Source of the DNA: Streptomyces lichenis
Lineage (GTDB): Bacteria > Actinomycetota > Actinomycetes > Streptomycetales > Streptomycetaceae
NCBI RefSeq assembly: GCF_023218175.1
Contig: NZ_JALPTH010000020.1
Coordinates: forward strand, 62,001 to 126,000
DNA: 64,000 nt
Direction of reading: 5' to 3'
A program made the position numbers and the translations under genes. Shown here piece by piece: positions 1-9,064 of this stretch. The notes under the pieces were generated by a model. It worked only from the letters and a program-made list of their open reading frames with translations, had not been told where the DNA came from and made no database searches. Every line of letters starts with the position of its first letter. Position 1 is the stretch's first letter.

Positions 1-1402
1 GGCGGGGCATGCCCTCGGCGCCCAGCCAGTGCTGCACCAGGAAGGTGCCGTGGAAGCCGATGAACAGCGTCCAGAAGGTCATCTTGCCGAGGCGCTCGTC
101 CAGCATCTTGCCGGTGAACTTCGGCCACCAGAAGTGGAAGCCGGCGAACATCGCGAACACCACGGTGCCGAAGACCACGTAGTGGAAGTGCGCCACCACG
201 AAGTACGAGTCGGAGACGTGGAAGTCCATCGGCGGCGAGGCCAGGATGACACCGGTCAGACCACCGAAGGTGAAGGTGACCAGGAAGCCGATCGTCCACA
301 GCATCGGTGTCTCGAAGGACAGCGAGCCCTTCCACATGGTGCCGATCCAGTTGAAGAACTTCACACCGGTCGGGACCGCGATCAGGAAGGTCATGAAGGA
401 GAAGAACGGCAGCAGCACACCGCCGGTGACGTACATGTGGTGCGCCCACACCGTCACCGAGAGGCCGGCGATCGCGATGGTGGCCGCGATCAGGCCGAAG
501 TAGCCGAACATCGGCTTGCGGCTGAAGACCGGGATGATCTCCGAGACGATGCCGAAGAACGGTAGCGCGATGATGTACACCTCTGGATGGCCGAAGAACC
601 AGAAGAGGTGCTGCCAGAGCAACGCGCCGCCGTTGGCGGCGTCGAAGATATGGGCACCGAACTTGCGGTCCGCCTCCAGGGCGAACAGCGCGGCCGCCAG
701 CACCGGGAAGGCGAGCAGGACCAGCACACCGGTCAGCAGCACGTTCCAGGTGAAGATCGGCATCCGGAACATCGTCATGCCGGGCGCGCGCATGCAGATG
801 ATCGTGGTGATGAAGTTGACCGAGCCGAGGATCGTGCCGAAGCCGGAGAAGGCCAGACCCATGATCCACATGTCGGCGCCGACACCCGGCGAGCGGACCG
901 CGTCCGACAGCGGGGAGTAGGCGAACCAGCCGAAGTCGGCCGCACCCTGCGGGGTGAGGAAGCCGGCCACCGCGATCAGCGAGCCGAACAGGTAGAGCCA
1001 GTAGGCGAACATGTTCAGCCGCGGGAACGCCACGTCGGGCGCGCCGATCTGCAGCGGCATGATCCAGTTGGCGAATCCGGCGAACAGCGGCGTCGCGAAC
1101 ATCAGCAGCATGATCGTGCCGTGCATCGTGAACGCCTGGTTGAACTGCTCGTTCGACATGATCTGCGTACCCGGCCGGGCCAGCTCGGCGCGCATGAAGA
1201 GCGCCAGCAGGCCGCCGATGCAGAAGAAGGCGAACGAGGTGACCAGATAAAGCGTGCCGATGGTCTTGTGGTCGGTGGTGGTGAGCCACTTGATGACCAC
1301 GTTGCCCGGCTGCCGGGTCCGCAGCGGGACCTCGTTCTCGTACGGCTCACCCGCGCCGCCGGGCTTGGTGGCGGCACCCTGGGGTTCGTTGAGGATGCTC
1401 AC
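1..1402 (-). CDS. ctaD: Cytochrome c oxidase subunit I (3' end outside window)
   Basis: Catalytic subunit of the aa3-type terminal oxidase; it reduces O2 and pumps protons in the cytoplasmic membrane. 467 codons are visible and the C-terminus lies beyond the window edge. The heme-copper residues are present: His94 (FTMHGT), the CuB site with the His-Tyr pair in GHPEVY (272-276), the His-His pair 321-322, and HFH (405-407). The GTG start overlaps the ctaC stop as GTGA, so the two subunits are translationally coupled in a ctaC-ctaD order. All residues needed for function in the visible part are intact. Family assignment is certain. Confidence 0.97.
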   Translation of the reverse strand, partial: MSILNEPQGAATKPGGAGEPYENEVPLRTRQPGNVVIKWLTTTDHKTIGTLYLVTSFAFFCIGGLLALFMRAELARPGTQIMSNEQFNQAFTMHGTIMLLMFATPLFAGFANWIMPLQIGAPDVAFPRLNMFAYWLYLFGSLIAVAGFLTPQGAADFGWFAYSPLSDAVRSPGVGADMWIMGLAFSGFGTILGSVNFITTIICMRAPGMTMFRMPIFTWNVLLTGVLVLLAFPVLAAALFALEADRKFGAHIFDAANGGALLWQHLFWFFGHPEVYIIALPFFGIVSEIIPVFSRKPMFGYFGLIAATIAIAGLSVTVWAHHMYVTGGVLLPFFSFMTFLIAVPTGVKFFNWIGTMWKGSLSFETPMLWTIGFLVTFTFGGLTGVILASPPMDFHVSDSYFVVAHFHYVVFGTVVFAMFAGFHFWWPKFTGKMLDERLGKMTFWTLFIGFHGTFLVQHWLGAEGMPR

Positions 1403-2400
1403 AGTTGGTTCGTCTCCGTGTTCCGGGCCGGGTCCGTCTGCGCGATGCCCGACGGGATGAAGCCGGTCTGCCCCTTCTCGGCCAGCTCCTTCAGGTGCTG
1501 CTGGTAGCGCTCCGGGGAGACCACCTTCACGTTGAACAGCATCCGGGAGTGGTCGACGCCGCAGAGCTCGGCGCACTTGCCGCGGAAGGTGCCCTCCTGG
1601 GTGGGCGTCACCTCGAACACGTTGGTGTGGCCGGGGATGACGTCCTGCTTGAAGAGGAAGGGCAGCACCCAGAAGGAGTGGATGACGTCACGGGAGGTCA
1701 GGACGAACCGGACCTTCTCCCCCTTCGGCAGCCACAGGGTCGGGCCCGGGTTGCCGTTCTGCGGGTTCCGCGTGCCGGGGATGCCGTAGTCGTAGACGCC
1801 CTCGGCGCCCGCCGGGAAGGCCTTCTGGTACCGGTCCGGGATGGCGGACAGGTTCTCGTCGCCCTTGGCGGACGTCTGGGCGTTGCCGTCGACGTCCTCG
1901 ATGTAGTTGAGGCCCCAGCTCCACTGGTAGCCGACCACGTTGATCGTGTGGGCCGGCTTGTCCGAGAGGGTCAGCAGCTTCGACTCGTCCCGGGCGGTGA
2001 AGTAGAAGAGCACCGAGACGATGATGAGGGGGGTCACCGTGTACAGCGCCTCGATGGGCATGTTGTAACGGGTCTGCGGAGGAACCTCGACCTTGGTGCG
2101 GCTGCGCCGGTGGAAGATGATGCTCCACAGGATCAGACCCCAGACCAGCACGCCCGTGACGAGCGCAGCCGCCCACGAGCCCTGCCAGAGGGAGAGGATG
2201 ATCGGAGCCTCTTCCGTCACCGGGGTCGGCATACCGAGGCGGGGGAAGTCCTCCCAGTTGTACGAGCAACCGGTCGCGGTAGCCAGGATCAGGCCCGCAG
2301 TCAGCGCCTGCGGCAGCTTCCGCCGCAACGGGCGCCGCGACATGGGGGTACCGCCCCCGCCCTTCAGGCGGTGGGGGAGGTCGGAGCCGTTGGGACTCAC
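1399..2400 (-). CDS. ctaC: Cytochrome c oxidase subunit II
   Basis: Membrane-anchored CuA subunit that receives electrons from cytochrome c and passes them to subunit I. 333 aa. A lipoprotein-type signal peptide ends at Cys45 (ATGC). Transmembrane segments lie near 73-97 and 115-136. The CuA ligands are present: His241 and the C-A-E-L-C-GVDHSRM motif (Cys276, Glu278, Cys280, His284, Met287). The start is the GTG at 2400 (MSPNGSD). A Gly-rich segment (residues 8-19) is inserted before the usual basic n-region; it comes from an imperfect palindrome near 2343-2381. Met20 is a possible alternative start. First gene of a ctaCD unit. Confidence 0.96.
   Translation of the reverse strand: MSPNGSDLPHRLKGGGGTPMSRRPLRRKLPQALTAGLILATATGCSYNWEDFPRLGMPTPVTEEAPIILSLWQGSWAAALVTGVLVWGLILWSIIFHRRSRTKVEVPPQTRYNMPIEALYTVTPLIIVSVLFYFTARDESKLLTLSDKPAHTINVVGYQWSWGLNYIEDVDGNAQTSAKGDENLSAIPDRYQKAFPAGAEGVYDYGIPGTRNPQNGNPGPTLWLPKGEKVRFVLTSRDVIHSFWVLPFLFKQDVIPGHTNVFEVTPTQEGTFRGKCAELCGVDHSRMLFNVKVVSPERYQQHLKELAEKGQTGFIPSGIAQTDPARNTETNQL
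2343..2381. repeat. Imperfect palindrome inside the 5' end of ctaC
   Basis: C-rich and G-rich arms (accgcccccgcc and ggcggtgggggaggt) surround a short ttca centre. It encodes residues 8-19 of CtaC in frame. Similar GC palindromes occur between Streptomyces genes, so this may be a short interspersed repeat that landed in coding sequence upstream of the signal peptide. Judged by eye only. Confidence 0.4.
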
Positions 2401-2624
2401 GTAGCGCCTTCCCGAGAGTCTCGCCCGCGCGACCGGCCGCGGCCGTCACGCTGGTCGGTCGCCGGGCCCTGACGCGGGCAGGGGTTTGGATGTTTATGCG
2501 GACCAAACCCTACTGGACGCTATTTGGGGTCGCGCGGGGAGGGTGCCCAACGCGCCGCAGGGCCCCCTTTTGGGGGTTGCCGGGCTGGTCGGAGCCGGTC
2601 AGGGGACGGCGGTTTACTGGAGGG

Positions 2625-4028
2625 GTGACCTACTTCGACGCCGCTTCCTCCGCTCCTCTGCACCCTGTGGCCCGGCAGGCGCTGGTCGCCGGGTTGGATG
2701 AGGGGTGGGCCGATCCGGGGCGGCTGTACCGGGAGGGGCGGCGGGCCCGGCTGCTGCTGGACGCGGCCCGGGAGGCGGCGGCGGAGGCGGTGGGGTGCCG
2801 TCCGGACGAGCTGACGTTCACTCCTTCGGGGACGGCCGCGGTGCACACCGGAGTTGCCGGGGCGCTGGCCGGGCGGCGGCGGGCGGGGCGGCGGCTGGTG
2901 GTCTCGGCGGTGGAGCACTCCTCCGTACTGCACGCCGCCGCCGCGCACCAGGCGGCCGGCGGGGCGGTCGTGGAGGTGGGCGTGGACCGGGCGGGGCGGG
3001 TGTCCCCGCAGGCGTACGCGCAGGCGCTGGGCGAGGACGGTGAGGGCACCGCGCTGGCCTGCCTCCAGTCGGCCAACCACGAGGTGGGCACCGAGCAGCC
3101 GGTGGCGGAGGTGGCCTCGGCGTGCCGGGCGGCCGGGGTGCCGCTGCTGGTGGACGCGGCGCAGTCGCTGGCCTGGGGGCCGGTGGCGGGTGACTGGTCG
3201 CTGCTGACCGGCAGCGCCCACAAGTGGGGCGGGCCGGCCGGGGTGGGGCTGCTGGTGGTGCGCAAGGGCACCCGGTTCGCGGCCCAGGGGGCGGCGGACG
3301 AGCGGGAGTCGGGGCGGTCGGCCGGGTTCGAGAACATCCCGGCGGTGGTGGCCGCGGCGGCCTCGCTGCGGGCGGTCCGGGCGGAGGCGGCGGCCGAGGC
3401 GGCGCGGCTGCGGGGGCTGGTGGACCTGATCCGGGCCCGGGTGCCCCGGCTGGTGGCGGACGCGGAGGTGGTGGGCGACCCGGTGCGCCGCCTGCCGCAT
3501 CTGGTGACGTTCTCCTGTCTCTATGTGGACGGGGAGACGCTGCTGCATGAGCTGGACCGGGCCGGTTTCTCCGTTTCGTCCGGATCCTCCTGTACGAGCT
3601 CCACGCTGACGCCCAGCCATGTGCTGCGCGCGATGGGGGTGCTGTCGGAGGGGAACGTCCGGGTGTCGCTGCCGCCGGGCACGGAGGAGGCGGAGGTGGC
3701 GCGGTTCCTGGAGGTACTGCCGGGCGCGGTGGCGGGGGTGCGGGAGCGCTTCGGCGCCCCGGTGGCGGAGGCGGCGCCCCGGGGGGAGGCCCCCGAGGAG
3801 GACGGGGAGCGGATGGTGGACGCGCTGGGGCGGCGGTGCCCGATCCCGGTGATCGAGCTGGCGAAGGTCTTCGGCGAGGTGCCGGTGGGCGGCCTGGTGA
3901 CGGTGCTGTCCGATGACGAGGCGGCCCGGCTGGACATCCCGGCCTGGTGCCGGATGCGGGACCAGGAGTACGTGGGCGAGCGCCCGGCGGAGCGCGGTAC
4001 GGCTTATACGGTCCGCCGGACGTCCTAG
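2625..4028 (+). CDS. Cysteine desulfurase fused to a TusA-like sulfurtransferase domain
   Basis: PLP-dependent aminotransferase class V enzyme that abstracts sulfur from cysteine, followed by a sulfur-carrier domain. 467 aa from the GTG at 2625 (VTYFDAASSAP). Visible residues: His98, Asp177/Gln180, the PLP lysine Lys200 in SAHKWGG, and the persulfide cysteine Cys323 in SSGSSCTSS. Residues 397-467 form a TusA domain with the CPIP motif (Cys405). The frame is open further upstream (to 2490), but those residues do not look like the family. TTTACT lies 6 nt before 2625, suggesting a leaderless start. It could hand sulfur to Fe-S assembly (erpA nearby), tRNA thiolation or another acceptor; the target is inferred. 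Confidence 0.9.
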   Translation: MTYFDAASSAPLHPVARQALVAGLDEGWADPGRLYREGRRARLLLDAAREAAAEAVGCRPDELTFTPSGTAAVHTGVAGALAGRRRAGRRLVVSAVEHSSVLHAAAAHQAAGGAVVEVGVDRAGRVSPQAYAQALGEDGEGTALACLQSANHEVGTEQPVAEVASACRAAGVPLLVDAAQSLAWGPVAGDWSLLTGSAHKWGGPAGVGLLVVRKGTRFAAQGAADERESGRSAGFENIPAVVAAAASLRAVRAEAAAEAARLRGLVDLIRARVPRLVADAEVVGDPVRRLPHLVTFSCLYVDGETLLHELDRAGFSVSSGSSCTSSTLTPSHVLRAMGVLSEGNVRVSLPPGTEEAEVARFLEVLPGAVAGVRERFGAPVAEAAPRGEAPEEDGERMVDALGRRCPIPVIELAKVFGEVPVGGLVTVLSDDEAARLDIPAWCRMRDQEYVGERPAERGTAYTVRRTS

Positions 4029-4043
4029 CGACCCGGGGCGGGC

Positions 4044-5018
4044 TCAGCCCAGGTGGGAGCGGACCTCGGCGGCGGCCTCGTCGCCGTACGCCTTGGTGAA
4101 GCGGTCCATGAACTGGGTGCGCCGCAGGGTGTACTCCTGGGTGCCCAGGGTCTCGATGACCAGGGTGGCGAGCATGCAGCCGATCTGCGCGGCGCGCTCC
4201 AGGCTGACGCCCCAGGTCAGTCCGGCCATGAAGCCGGCCCGGAAGGCGTCGCCGACGCCGGTGGGGTCGACCTTGGCCTCCTCGTCGGGGGTGCCGACCT
4301 CGATGGGCTCCTCGCCGGCCCGGTCGATGCGGACGCCCCGGGCGCCGAGGGTGGTGACCCGGTGGCCGACGCGGCCGAGGATCTCCTCGTCGCTCCAGCC
4401 GGTCTTGGACTCGATGAGCCCCTTCTCGTACTCGTTGGAGAAGAGGTAGGTGGCGCCGTCCAGCAGGGTGCGGATCTCGTCGCCGTCCATGCGGGCGATC
4501 TGCTGGGAGAAGTCGGCGGCGAACGGGATGCCCCGGCCGCGGCACTCCTCGGTGTGGCGGAGCATCGCCTCGGGGTCGTCGGCGCCGATGGAGACCAGGT
4601 CCAGTCCGCCGACCCGGTCGGCGACGTGCTTGAGCTCGATTTGGCGGGCCTCGCTCATGGCGCCGGTGTAGAAGGAGCCGATCTGGTTGTGGTCGGCGTC
4701 GGTGGTGCAGACGAAGCGAGCGGTGTGCAGCACCTCGGAGATCCGGACCGAGTCGGTGTCCACGCCGTGCCGGTCGAGCCAGGCGCGGTACTCGTCGAAG
4801 TCGGCGCCCGCCGCGCCGACCAGGATCGGGTGGGCGCCGAGCTGGCCCATGCCGAAGCAGATGTTCGCCGCCACCCCTCCCCTGCGGACGTCGAGGTTGT
4901 CGACCAGGAAGGAGAGGGAGACCGTGTGCAGCTGGTCGGCGACCAGCTGGTCGGCGAAACGGCCGGGGAAGGTCATGAGGTGGTCGGTGGCGATGGAGCC
5001 GGTGACTGCGATTCGCAC
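4044..5018 (-). CDS. adoK: PfkB-family adenosine kinase (AdoK-like)
   Basis: Sugar/nucleoside kinase of the PfkB (ribokinase) fold, 324 aa. It begins MRIAVTGSIATDHLM and carries GGVAANI (glycine-rich substrate region, about 47-53) and the catalytic DPTGVGDAF signature (Asp251, base Asp257). From memory the sequence is closely similar to the Mycobacterium tuberculosis adenosine kinase AdoK/CbhK, which also lies beside ctaC, so adenosine salvage to AMP is the best prediction; a different sugar substrate cannot be excluded. It converges on the cysteine desulfurase gene with a 15-bp gap. Confidence 0.9.
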   Translation of the reverse strand: MRIAVTGSIATDHLMTFPGRFADQLVADQLHTVSLSFLVDNLDVRRGGVAANICFGMGQLGAHPILVGAAGADFDEYRAWLDRHGVDTDSVRISEVLHTARFVCTTDADHNQIGSFYTGAMSEARQIELKHVADRVGGLDLVSIGADDPEAMLRHTEECRGRGIPFAADFSQQIARMDGDEIRTLLDGATYLFSNEYEKGLIESKTGWSDEEILGRVGHRVTTLGARGVRIDRAGEEPIEVGTPDEEAKVDPTGVGDAFRAGFMAGLTWGVSLERAAQIGCMLATLVIETLGTQEYTLRRTQFMDRFTKAYGDEAAAEVRSHLG

Positions 5019-5146
5019 GGCTGTGCTCCTGCGGCTTCAGGGGAAGTCGGTCGCTTGAGGCTAACGGGTCGCCGGACCGGCCAACGCGGGAAACTACCCG
5101 ATAGTAGGCCTTTTTCGGCCGCCTTTCGGCTGCGTACGGTGCCGTT

Positions 5147-5353
5147 ATGGCGACATACGACGTGGTTCGTGAGCAGCGGGAGTCCGAGTACGACCTGGTG
5201 GAGCTGAGGGGGCAGAGCGCGCGGATGGCGCCGCACTGGGCGCCCCCGGTGCGGACGGCGCCCGCCCCGGTGCCGCCGTCGAGGATCCACGGGGTGGTCG
5301 TCTCCCCCGCCTCCGCCCGGCTGGTGGACTCTCTCGGCGGATACGGGGTCTGA
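5147..5353 (+). CDS. Small hypothetical protein, 68 aa
   Basis: Short protein MATYDVVREQRESEYDLVEL... with a Pro-rich middle and the C-terminus RLVDSLGGYGV. No domain or signal peptide recognised. It looks real because third codon positions are mostly G/C and TACGGT lies 6 nt upstream of the ATG, the arrangement of a leaderless promoter. Divergent from the adenosine kinase gene. Function unknown. Confidence 0.55.
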   Translation: MATYDVVREQRESEYDLVELRGQSARMAPHWAPPVRTAPAPVPPSRIHGVVVSPASARLVDSLGGYGV

Positions 5354-5519
5354 GGACCGGTACGCCGGCCTCCGGCACGCGTACGGGGGTGGGCGTAGGG
5401 GTCCCTTCCGCGTACCCCTTACGGCGTAACCGCGGGGCCGGTGGGGAACCGCTCGGCCGCCGCCTCCGTCCCAGGGGTGTCCCGGGGCGACGGCGTCCCG
5501 GCGGTCGAAGGAGCTAGCG

Positions 5520-7082
5520 GTGAGTGGTGGCACGGAGCGGACAGGGCCGACCGGAACCGCGCCCCGCCGAGGGCGTTCCCCGCTCGCCGTCGCCTCGGTG
5601 GCGGCGGCGGTGCTGCTCGTCGGCGGTGGCGGCGCCTATCTGGCGACGGCGGCCCCGGACGACGGCAAGGAGCGGGGCCGGACCTCGCCGGCGGCGGACG
5701 TACCGCCTCCGCCGCTGGTGCTGGACGGCCACGGCGGTACGGCCGGGGAGGACACCGCCGCGGGTATCGCGCCCGGTGAACCCGACCCGTCCGGGGTGGA
5801 GTACGTGGCCAGGGGCGTGCTGCCGAAGGGCCCGGGGCGGGCGCCGGTGTACCGGGCAGGAGACGAGGTGGACGCCGGGCGGGTCACCCGGCTGGCGCGG
5901 GCGCTGGGGCTGAAGGGCGAGCCCCGGGCGGTCGGCGCGGTGTGGAAGGTGGGCCCGGACAAGGGCCGTCCCGGGGCCGCGCTGGAGGTGGAGCGGCAGG
6001 CGCCCGGCACCTGGTCGTTCGGCGACTTCGGCGGCGCGGTGGACGGGACCACCGGGGACGACTGCCTGAAGGGCAAGATCTGCGACCCGAGCGGCGGTGG
6101 TACGCCCGAGGGGAGCTCCGTACCGGGCAGCGGCCAGGGCACCGGGGGCGACCCGGTGGACGAGGCGGCCGCGCGCGCGGCGGCCGCCCCGGTGCTGGAG
6201 GCGGCCGGGCAGGGCGGCGCGGCGCTGGACGCGTCCCAGGTCACCGGCTCGGTGCGGTCGGTCAACGCCGACCCGGTGGTGGGCGGGCTGCCCACCTACG
6301 GCTGGGCGACCGGCGTCCAGGTCGGCCCGGACGGCCGGGTCACCGGGGCGAGCGGGCGGCTGGCGGCCCCGGAGCGGGACGCGGTGTACCCGGTGATCGG
6401 CGCGGACCAGGCGCTGAAGCTGCTGAACCGGCCCGCCCAGGGCGCCCCGCCGTCCATCGGCGGCTGCGCCACCCCGGTGCCGGCCGGGAAGGACGGCGGC
6501 CCGGCGGTGGGGAAGGACCCGCTGAAGGGGGACGTCGCCTGTGAACCGGCGAAGCCCGCGCCGACGCAGAAGGTGACGGTGGAGCGGGCGGTCTTCGGGC
6601 TGGCGGCGGCCGCCTCCTCGGGCCGGCCGGTGCTGGTGCCGTCCTGGCTGTTCGAGGTGCGGGCCGGGTACGACGGCCGGCCGTTCACCCTCACCTATCC
6701 GGCGGTGGACCCGGAGCACCTGGCGCCCCCGGAGTCCGCGACCCCGGCCCCGTCCGGCTCCCCGGACCCGGGCGCGCGGGAGCCGGGATCGCAGGAGCCC
6801 GCTCCGCGGGAGCCCGGTTCCTCGCCGCGGGTGGAGTCCTTCGCGGCGGACGGGAAGACGCTGACCGCCCGGTTCTGGGGCGGGGTGTGCTCCACCTTCA
6901 CCCTGCGCGCCGAGGAGACGGCGGAGCGGGTGGCGCTGACCGTGGTGGAGAAGCCGAGCAGCCCGGGCCGGGCCTGTATCGCGATCGCCGAGGAGCAGAC
7001 GGTGGAGGTCGCGCTGAAGGAGCCGCTGGGCGACCGGCGGGTGGTGGACGCCCGCAGCGGTGAGCGGGTGGAGCGGCGCTGA
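5520..7082 (+). CDS. Membrane-anchored hypothetical protein
   Basis: 520 aa from a GTG at 5520 preceded by AAGGAG (7-nt spacing). A basic N-terminus (PRRGRSP) and a hydrophobic segment at about residues 21-45 predict a single N-terminal anchor with the remainder outside the cell. The body is Gly/Pro/Ala-rich. A low-complexity Pro-Gly-Glu-Ser linker near 415-440 precedes a compact C-terminal domain with two Cys (in GGVCSTF and GRACIAI) that may form a disulfide. Such proteins are common in Streptomyces, but I do not recognise a characterised family. It converges on erpA across a strong hairpin. Confidence 0.85.
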   Translation: MSGGTERTGPTGTAPRRGRSPLAVASVAAAVLLVGGGGAYLATAAPDDGKERGRTSPAADVPPPPLVLDGHGGTAGEDTAAGIAPGEPDPSGVEYVARGVLPKGPGRAPVYRAGDEVDAGRVTRLARALGLKGEPRAVGAVWKVGPDKGRPGAALEVERQAPGTWSFGDFGGAVDGTTGDDCLKGKICDPSGGGTPEGSSVPGSGQGTGGDPVDEAAARAAAAPVLEAAGQGGAALDASQVTGSVRSVNADPVVGGLPTYGWATGVQVGPDGRVTGASGRLAAPERDAVYPVIGADQALKLLNRPAQGAPPSIGGCATPVPAGKDGGPAVGKDPLKGDVACEPAKPAPTQKVTVERAVFGLAAAASSGRPVLVPSWLFEVRAGYDGRPFTLTYPAVDPEHLAPPESATPAPSGSPDPGAREPGSQEPAPREPGSSPRVESFAADGKTLTARFWGGVCSTFTLRAEETAERVALTVVEKPSSPGRACIAIAEEQTVEVALKEPLGDRRVVDARSGERVERR

Positions 7083-7105
7083 GCCGCCGGCTGACGGCGG
7101 CATGA

Positions 7106-7153
7106 CGAAGGCGGCGGCCTTCCGGATACGGGATCCGGGGGCCGCCGCCTTCG
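7106..7153. terminator. Bidirectional hairpin between the 5520 gene and erpA
   Basis: Perfect 14-bp stem (CGAAGGCGGCGGCC at 7106-7119 with 7140-7153) around an inner CCGGAT/ATCCGG stem. It lies between two convergent stop codons and so probably ends both transcripts. Confidence 0.8.
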
Positions 7154-7184
7154 TTCCGTCGCGGCGGGTGGTGCCGCGGGCGGT

Positions 7185-7541
7185 TCAGCTGAAGGAGTCG
7201 CCGCAGGCGCAGGAGCCGGTGGCGTTCGGGTTGTCGATGGTGAAGCCCTGCTTCTCGATGGTGTCGACGAAGTCGATGGAGGCGCCGCCCAGGTAGGGGG
7301 CGCTCATCCGGTCGGTGACCACGCGGACGCCGTTGAAGTCCTTGACGACGTCACCGTCGAGCGAGCGCTCGTCGAAGAAGAGCTGGTACCGCAGGCCCGA
7401 GCAGCCACCGGGCTGCACGGCGACGCGCAGCGCCAGGTCGTCGCGGCCTTCCTGGTCGAGCAGGGCCTTGACCTTGGCCGCGGCGGCGTCCGACAGGAGG
7501 ATGCCGTCGCTGACAGTGGTCTTCTCGTCCGATACGGACAT
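7185..7541 (-). CDS. erpA: Fe-S cluster insertion protein (A-type carrier)
   Basis: Small carrier that accepts an Fe-S cluster from the assembly scaffold and delivers it to client enzymes. 118 aa from the ATG at 7541 (MSVSDEKTTVSDG), preceded by GGGAGA on the minus strand; an open extension to 7610 is rejected because it lacks family similarity. The three cluster-binding cysteines are present: one in QPGGCSGLRY and two in the C-terminal SCACGDSFS. Likely clients in this window are NadA and LipA, both of which need 4Fe-4S clusters; this is inferred from the pathway. Confidence 0.95.
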   Translation of the reverse strand: MSVSDEKTTVSDGILLSDAAAAKVKALLDQEGRDDLALRVAVQPGGCSGLRYQLFFDERSLDGDVVKDFNGVRVVTDRMSAPYLGGASIDFVDTIEKQGFTIDNPNATGSCACGDSFS

Positions 7542-7774
7542 CTGCTTCTCTCCCGGGGTGTACGGAGACTGCTTTGCCGACGGGTACAACCGGCGGAGCC
7601 GTGGATTCATTCCGAGCGGCTTCGTTCCGGGCGGATTCGTCCCAAGCCGGGCCGGGCCGGACTCCGGCTCGTCCTTTCATGCTCGCACACCCGGTCGGGG
7701 AGGGGCACCGGCCGGGAGCGGTTGGGGTGCGTCACATCGACACAATGGCCATCGTCAAAGTGACGTGAATCGGC

Positions 7775-7823
7775 TACCATGGATAGCGTCAATTAGACGA
7801 AAAGACTGTGGAAGAAAGGGTAG
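7775..7823 (+). promoter_or_regulatory. nadA upstream region with a short inverted repeat
   Basis: TACCAT at 7775-7780 could be a -10 box. Just downstream is CGTC-AATTA-GACG (7787-7799), a small inverted repeat in an AT-rich patch. AAAGGG about 8 nt before the GTG can serve as ribosome binding site. No known NAD-regulator motif was matched with confidence. Confidence 0.35.
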
Positions 7824-9011
7824 GTGCGTGACGTGACCACCGCCCAGCCCCTGGATGTCCAGCCGACGCCGCTCGCTCTGCTGCTGCTCGGCCGGGAGGC
7901 CGACCCCAAGAGCGAGCGGGGTGTGGAGTGCCCCGGCGACCTGCCCTCCCCCTCCGACCCGGACCTGGTCGAGCGCGCCCGCGCGGCCAAGGAGAAGCTG
8001 GGCGAGAAGGTGTTCGTGCTCGGCCACCACTACCAGCGCGACGAGGTCATCCAGTTCGCGGACGTGACCGGCGACTCCTTCAAGCTCGCCCGGGACGCGG
8101 CGGCGCGGCCGGAGGCCGAGTACATCGTGTTCTGCGGTGTGCACTTCATGGCCGAGTCCGCCGACATCCTCACCTCTGACGACCAGCGGGTGGTGCTGCC
8201 GGACCTGGCGGCGGGCTGCTCGATGGCCGACATGGCCACCGCCGAGCAGGTCGCCGAGTGCTGGGACGTGCTGGCCGAGGCCGGTGTCGCGGAGGCGACC
8301 GTGCCGGTCGCGTACATGAACTCCTCCGCCGACATCAAGGCCTTCACCGGCAAGCACGGCGGCACCATCTGCACCTCCTCCAACGCCAAGCGGGCCCTGG
8401 ACTGGGCCTTCGAGCAAGGGGAGAAGGTGCTCTTCCTGCCCGACCAGCACCTCGGGCGGAACACCGCGGTCCGCGACATGGGGATGTCGCTGGAGGACTG
8501 CGTGGTCTACAATCCGCACAAGCCGGGCGGCGGGGTCACCCCGGAGCAGCTGCGCGCCGCGAAGATGATCCTGTGGCGCGGGCACTGCTCGGTGCACGGC
8601 CGGTTCTCGCTGGAGTCGGTCGAGGACGTGCGGGCGCGCATCCCGGGCGTCAACGTGCTGGTGCACCCCGAGTGCCGGCACGAGGTGGTGGCGGCCGCGG
8701 ACCACGTGGGGTCCACGGAGTACATCATCAAGGCGCTGGAGGCGGCCCCGGCCGGTTCCAAGTGGGCGATCGGCACCGAGCTGAACCTGGTCCGGCGGCT
8801 GGCGAACCGTTTCGCCGCCGAGGACAAGGAGATCGTCTTCCTCGACAAGACGGTCTGCTTCTGCTCGACCATGAACCGGATCGACCTGCCCCATCTGGTG
8901 TGGACCCTGGAGTCGCTGGCCGAGGGCAAGCTGGTCAACCGCATCGAGGTGGACCGGGAGACCGAGAGCTTCGCCAAGCTGGCGCTGGAGCGGATGCTGG
9001 CCCTGCCGTAG
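7824..9011 (+). CDS. nadA: Quinolinate synthase A
   Basis: Condenses iminoaspartate with dihydroxyacetone phosphate to quinolinate in de novo NAD synthesis; it is a 4Fe-4S enzyme. 395 aa, the longer form with an N-terminal extension. Three internal repeats of the fold are visible, with Cys104 (VFCGVHF), Cys132 (AAGCSMAD), Cys256 (RGHCSVHGRF), Cys285 (HPECRHE) and CFCST (346-350); the cluster ligands are among these. HHYQ (68-71) is the conserved N-terminal signature. Start GTG at 7824; a second GTG at 7833 is also possible. It stands alone, followed by a strong terminator. Confidence 0.96.
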   Translation: MRDVTTAQPLDVQPTPLALLLLGREADPKSERGVECPGDLPSPSDPDLVERARAAKEKLGEKVFVLGHHYQRDEVIQFADVTGDSFKLARDAAARPEAEYIVFCGVHFMAESADILTSDDQRVVLPDLAAGCSMADMATAEQVAECWDVLAEAGVAEATVPVAYMNSSADIKAFTGKHGGTICTSSNAKRALDWAFEQGEKVLFLPDQHLGRNTAVRDMGMSLEDCVVYNPHKPGGGVTPEQLRAAKMILWRGHCSVHGRFSLESVEDVRARIPGVNVLVHPECRHEVVAAADHVGSTEYIIKALEAAPAGSKWAIGTELNLVRRLANRFAAEDKEIVFLDKTVCFCSTMNRIDLPHLVWTLESLAEGKLVNRIEVDRETESFAKLALERMLALP

Positions 9012-9025
9012 CGGCCCACGGATGA

Positions 9026-9064
9026 CGAGAGGGGCGCCCCGCCGGCTGCGGGGCGCCCCTCTCG
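9026..9064 (+). terminator. nadA terminator
   Basis: Perfect 17-bp stem (9026-9042 with 9048-9064) and a 5-nt loop cggct, 15 bp after the nadA stop. It can also stop transcripts reading in from the convergent RND gene. Confidence 0.9.
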
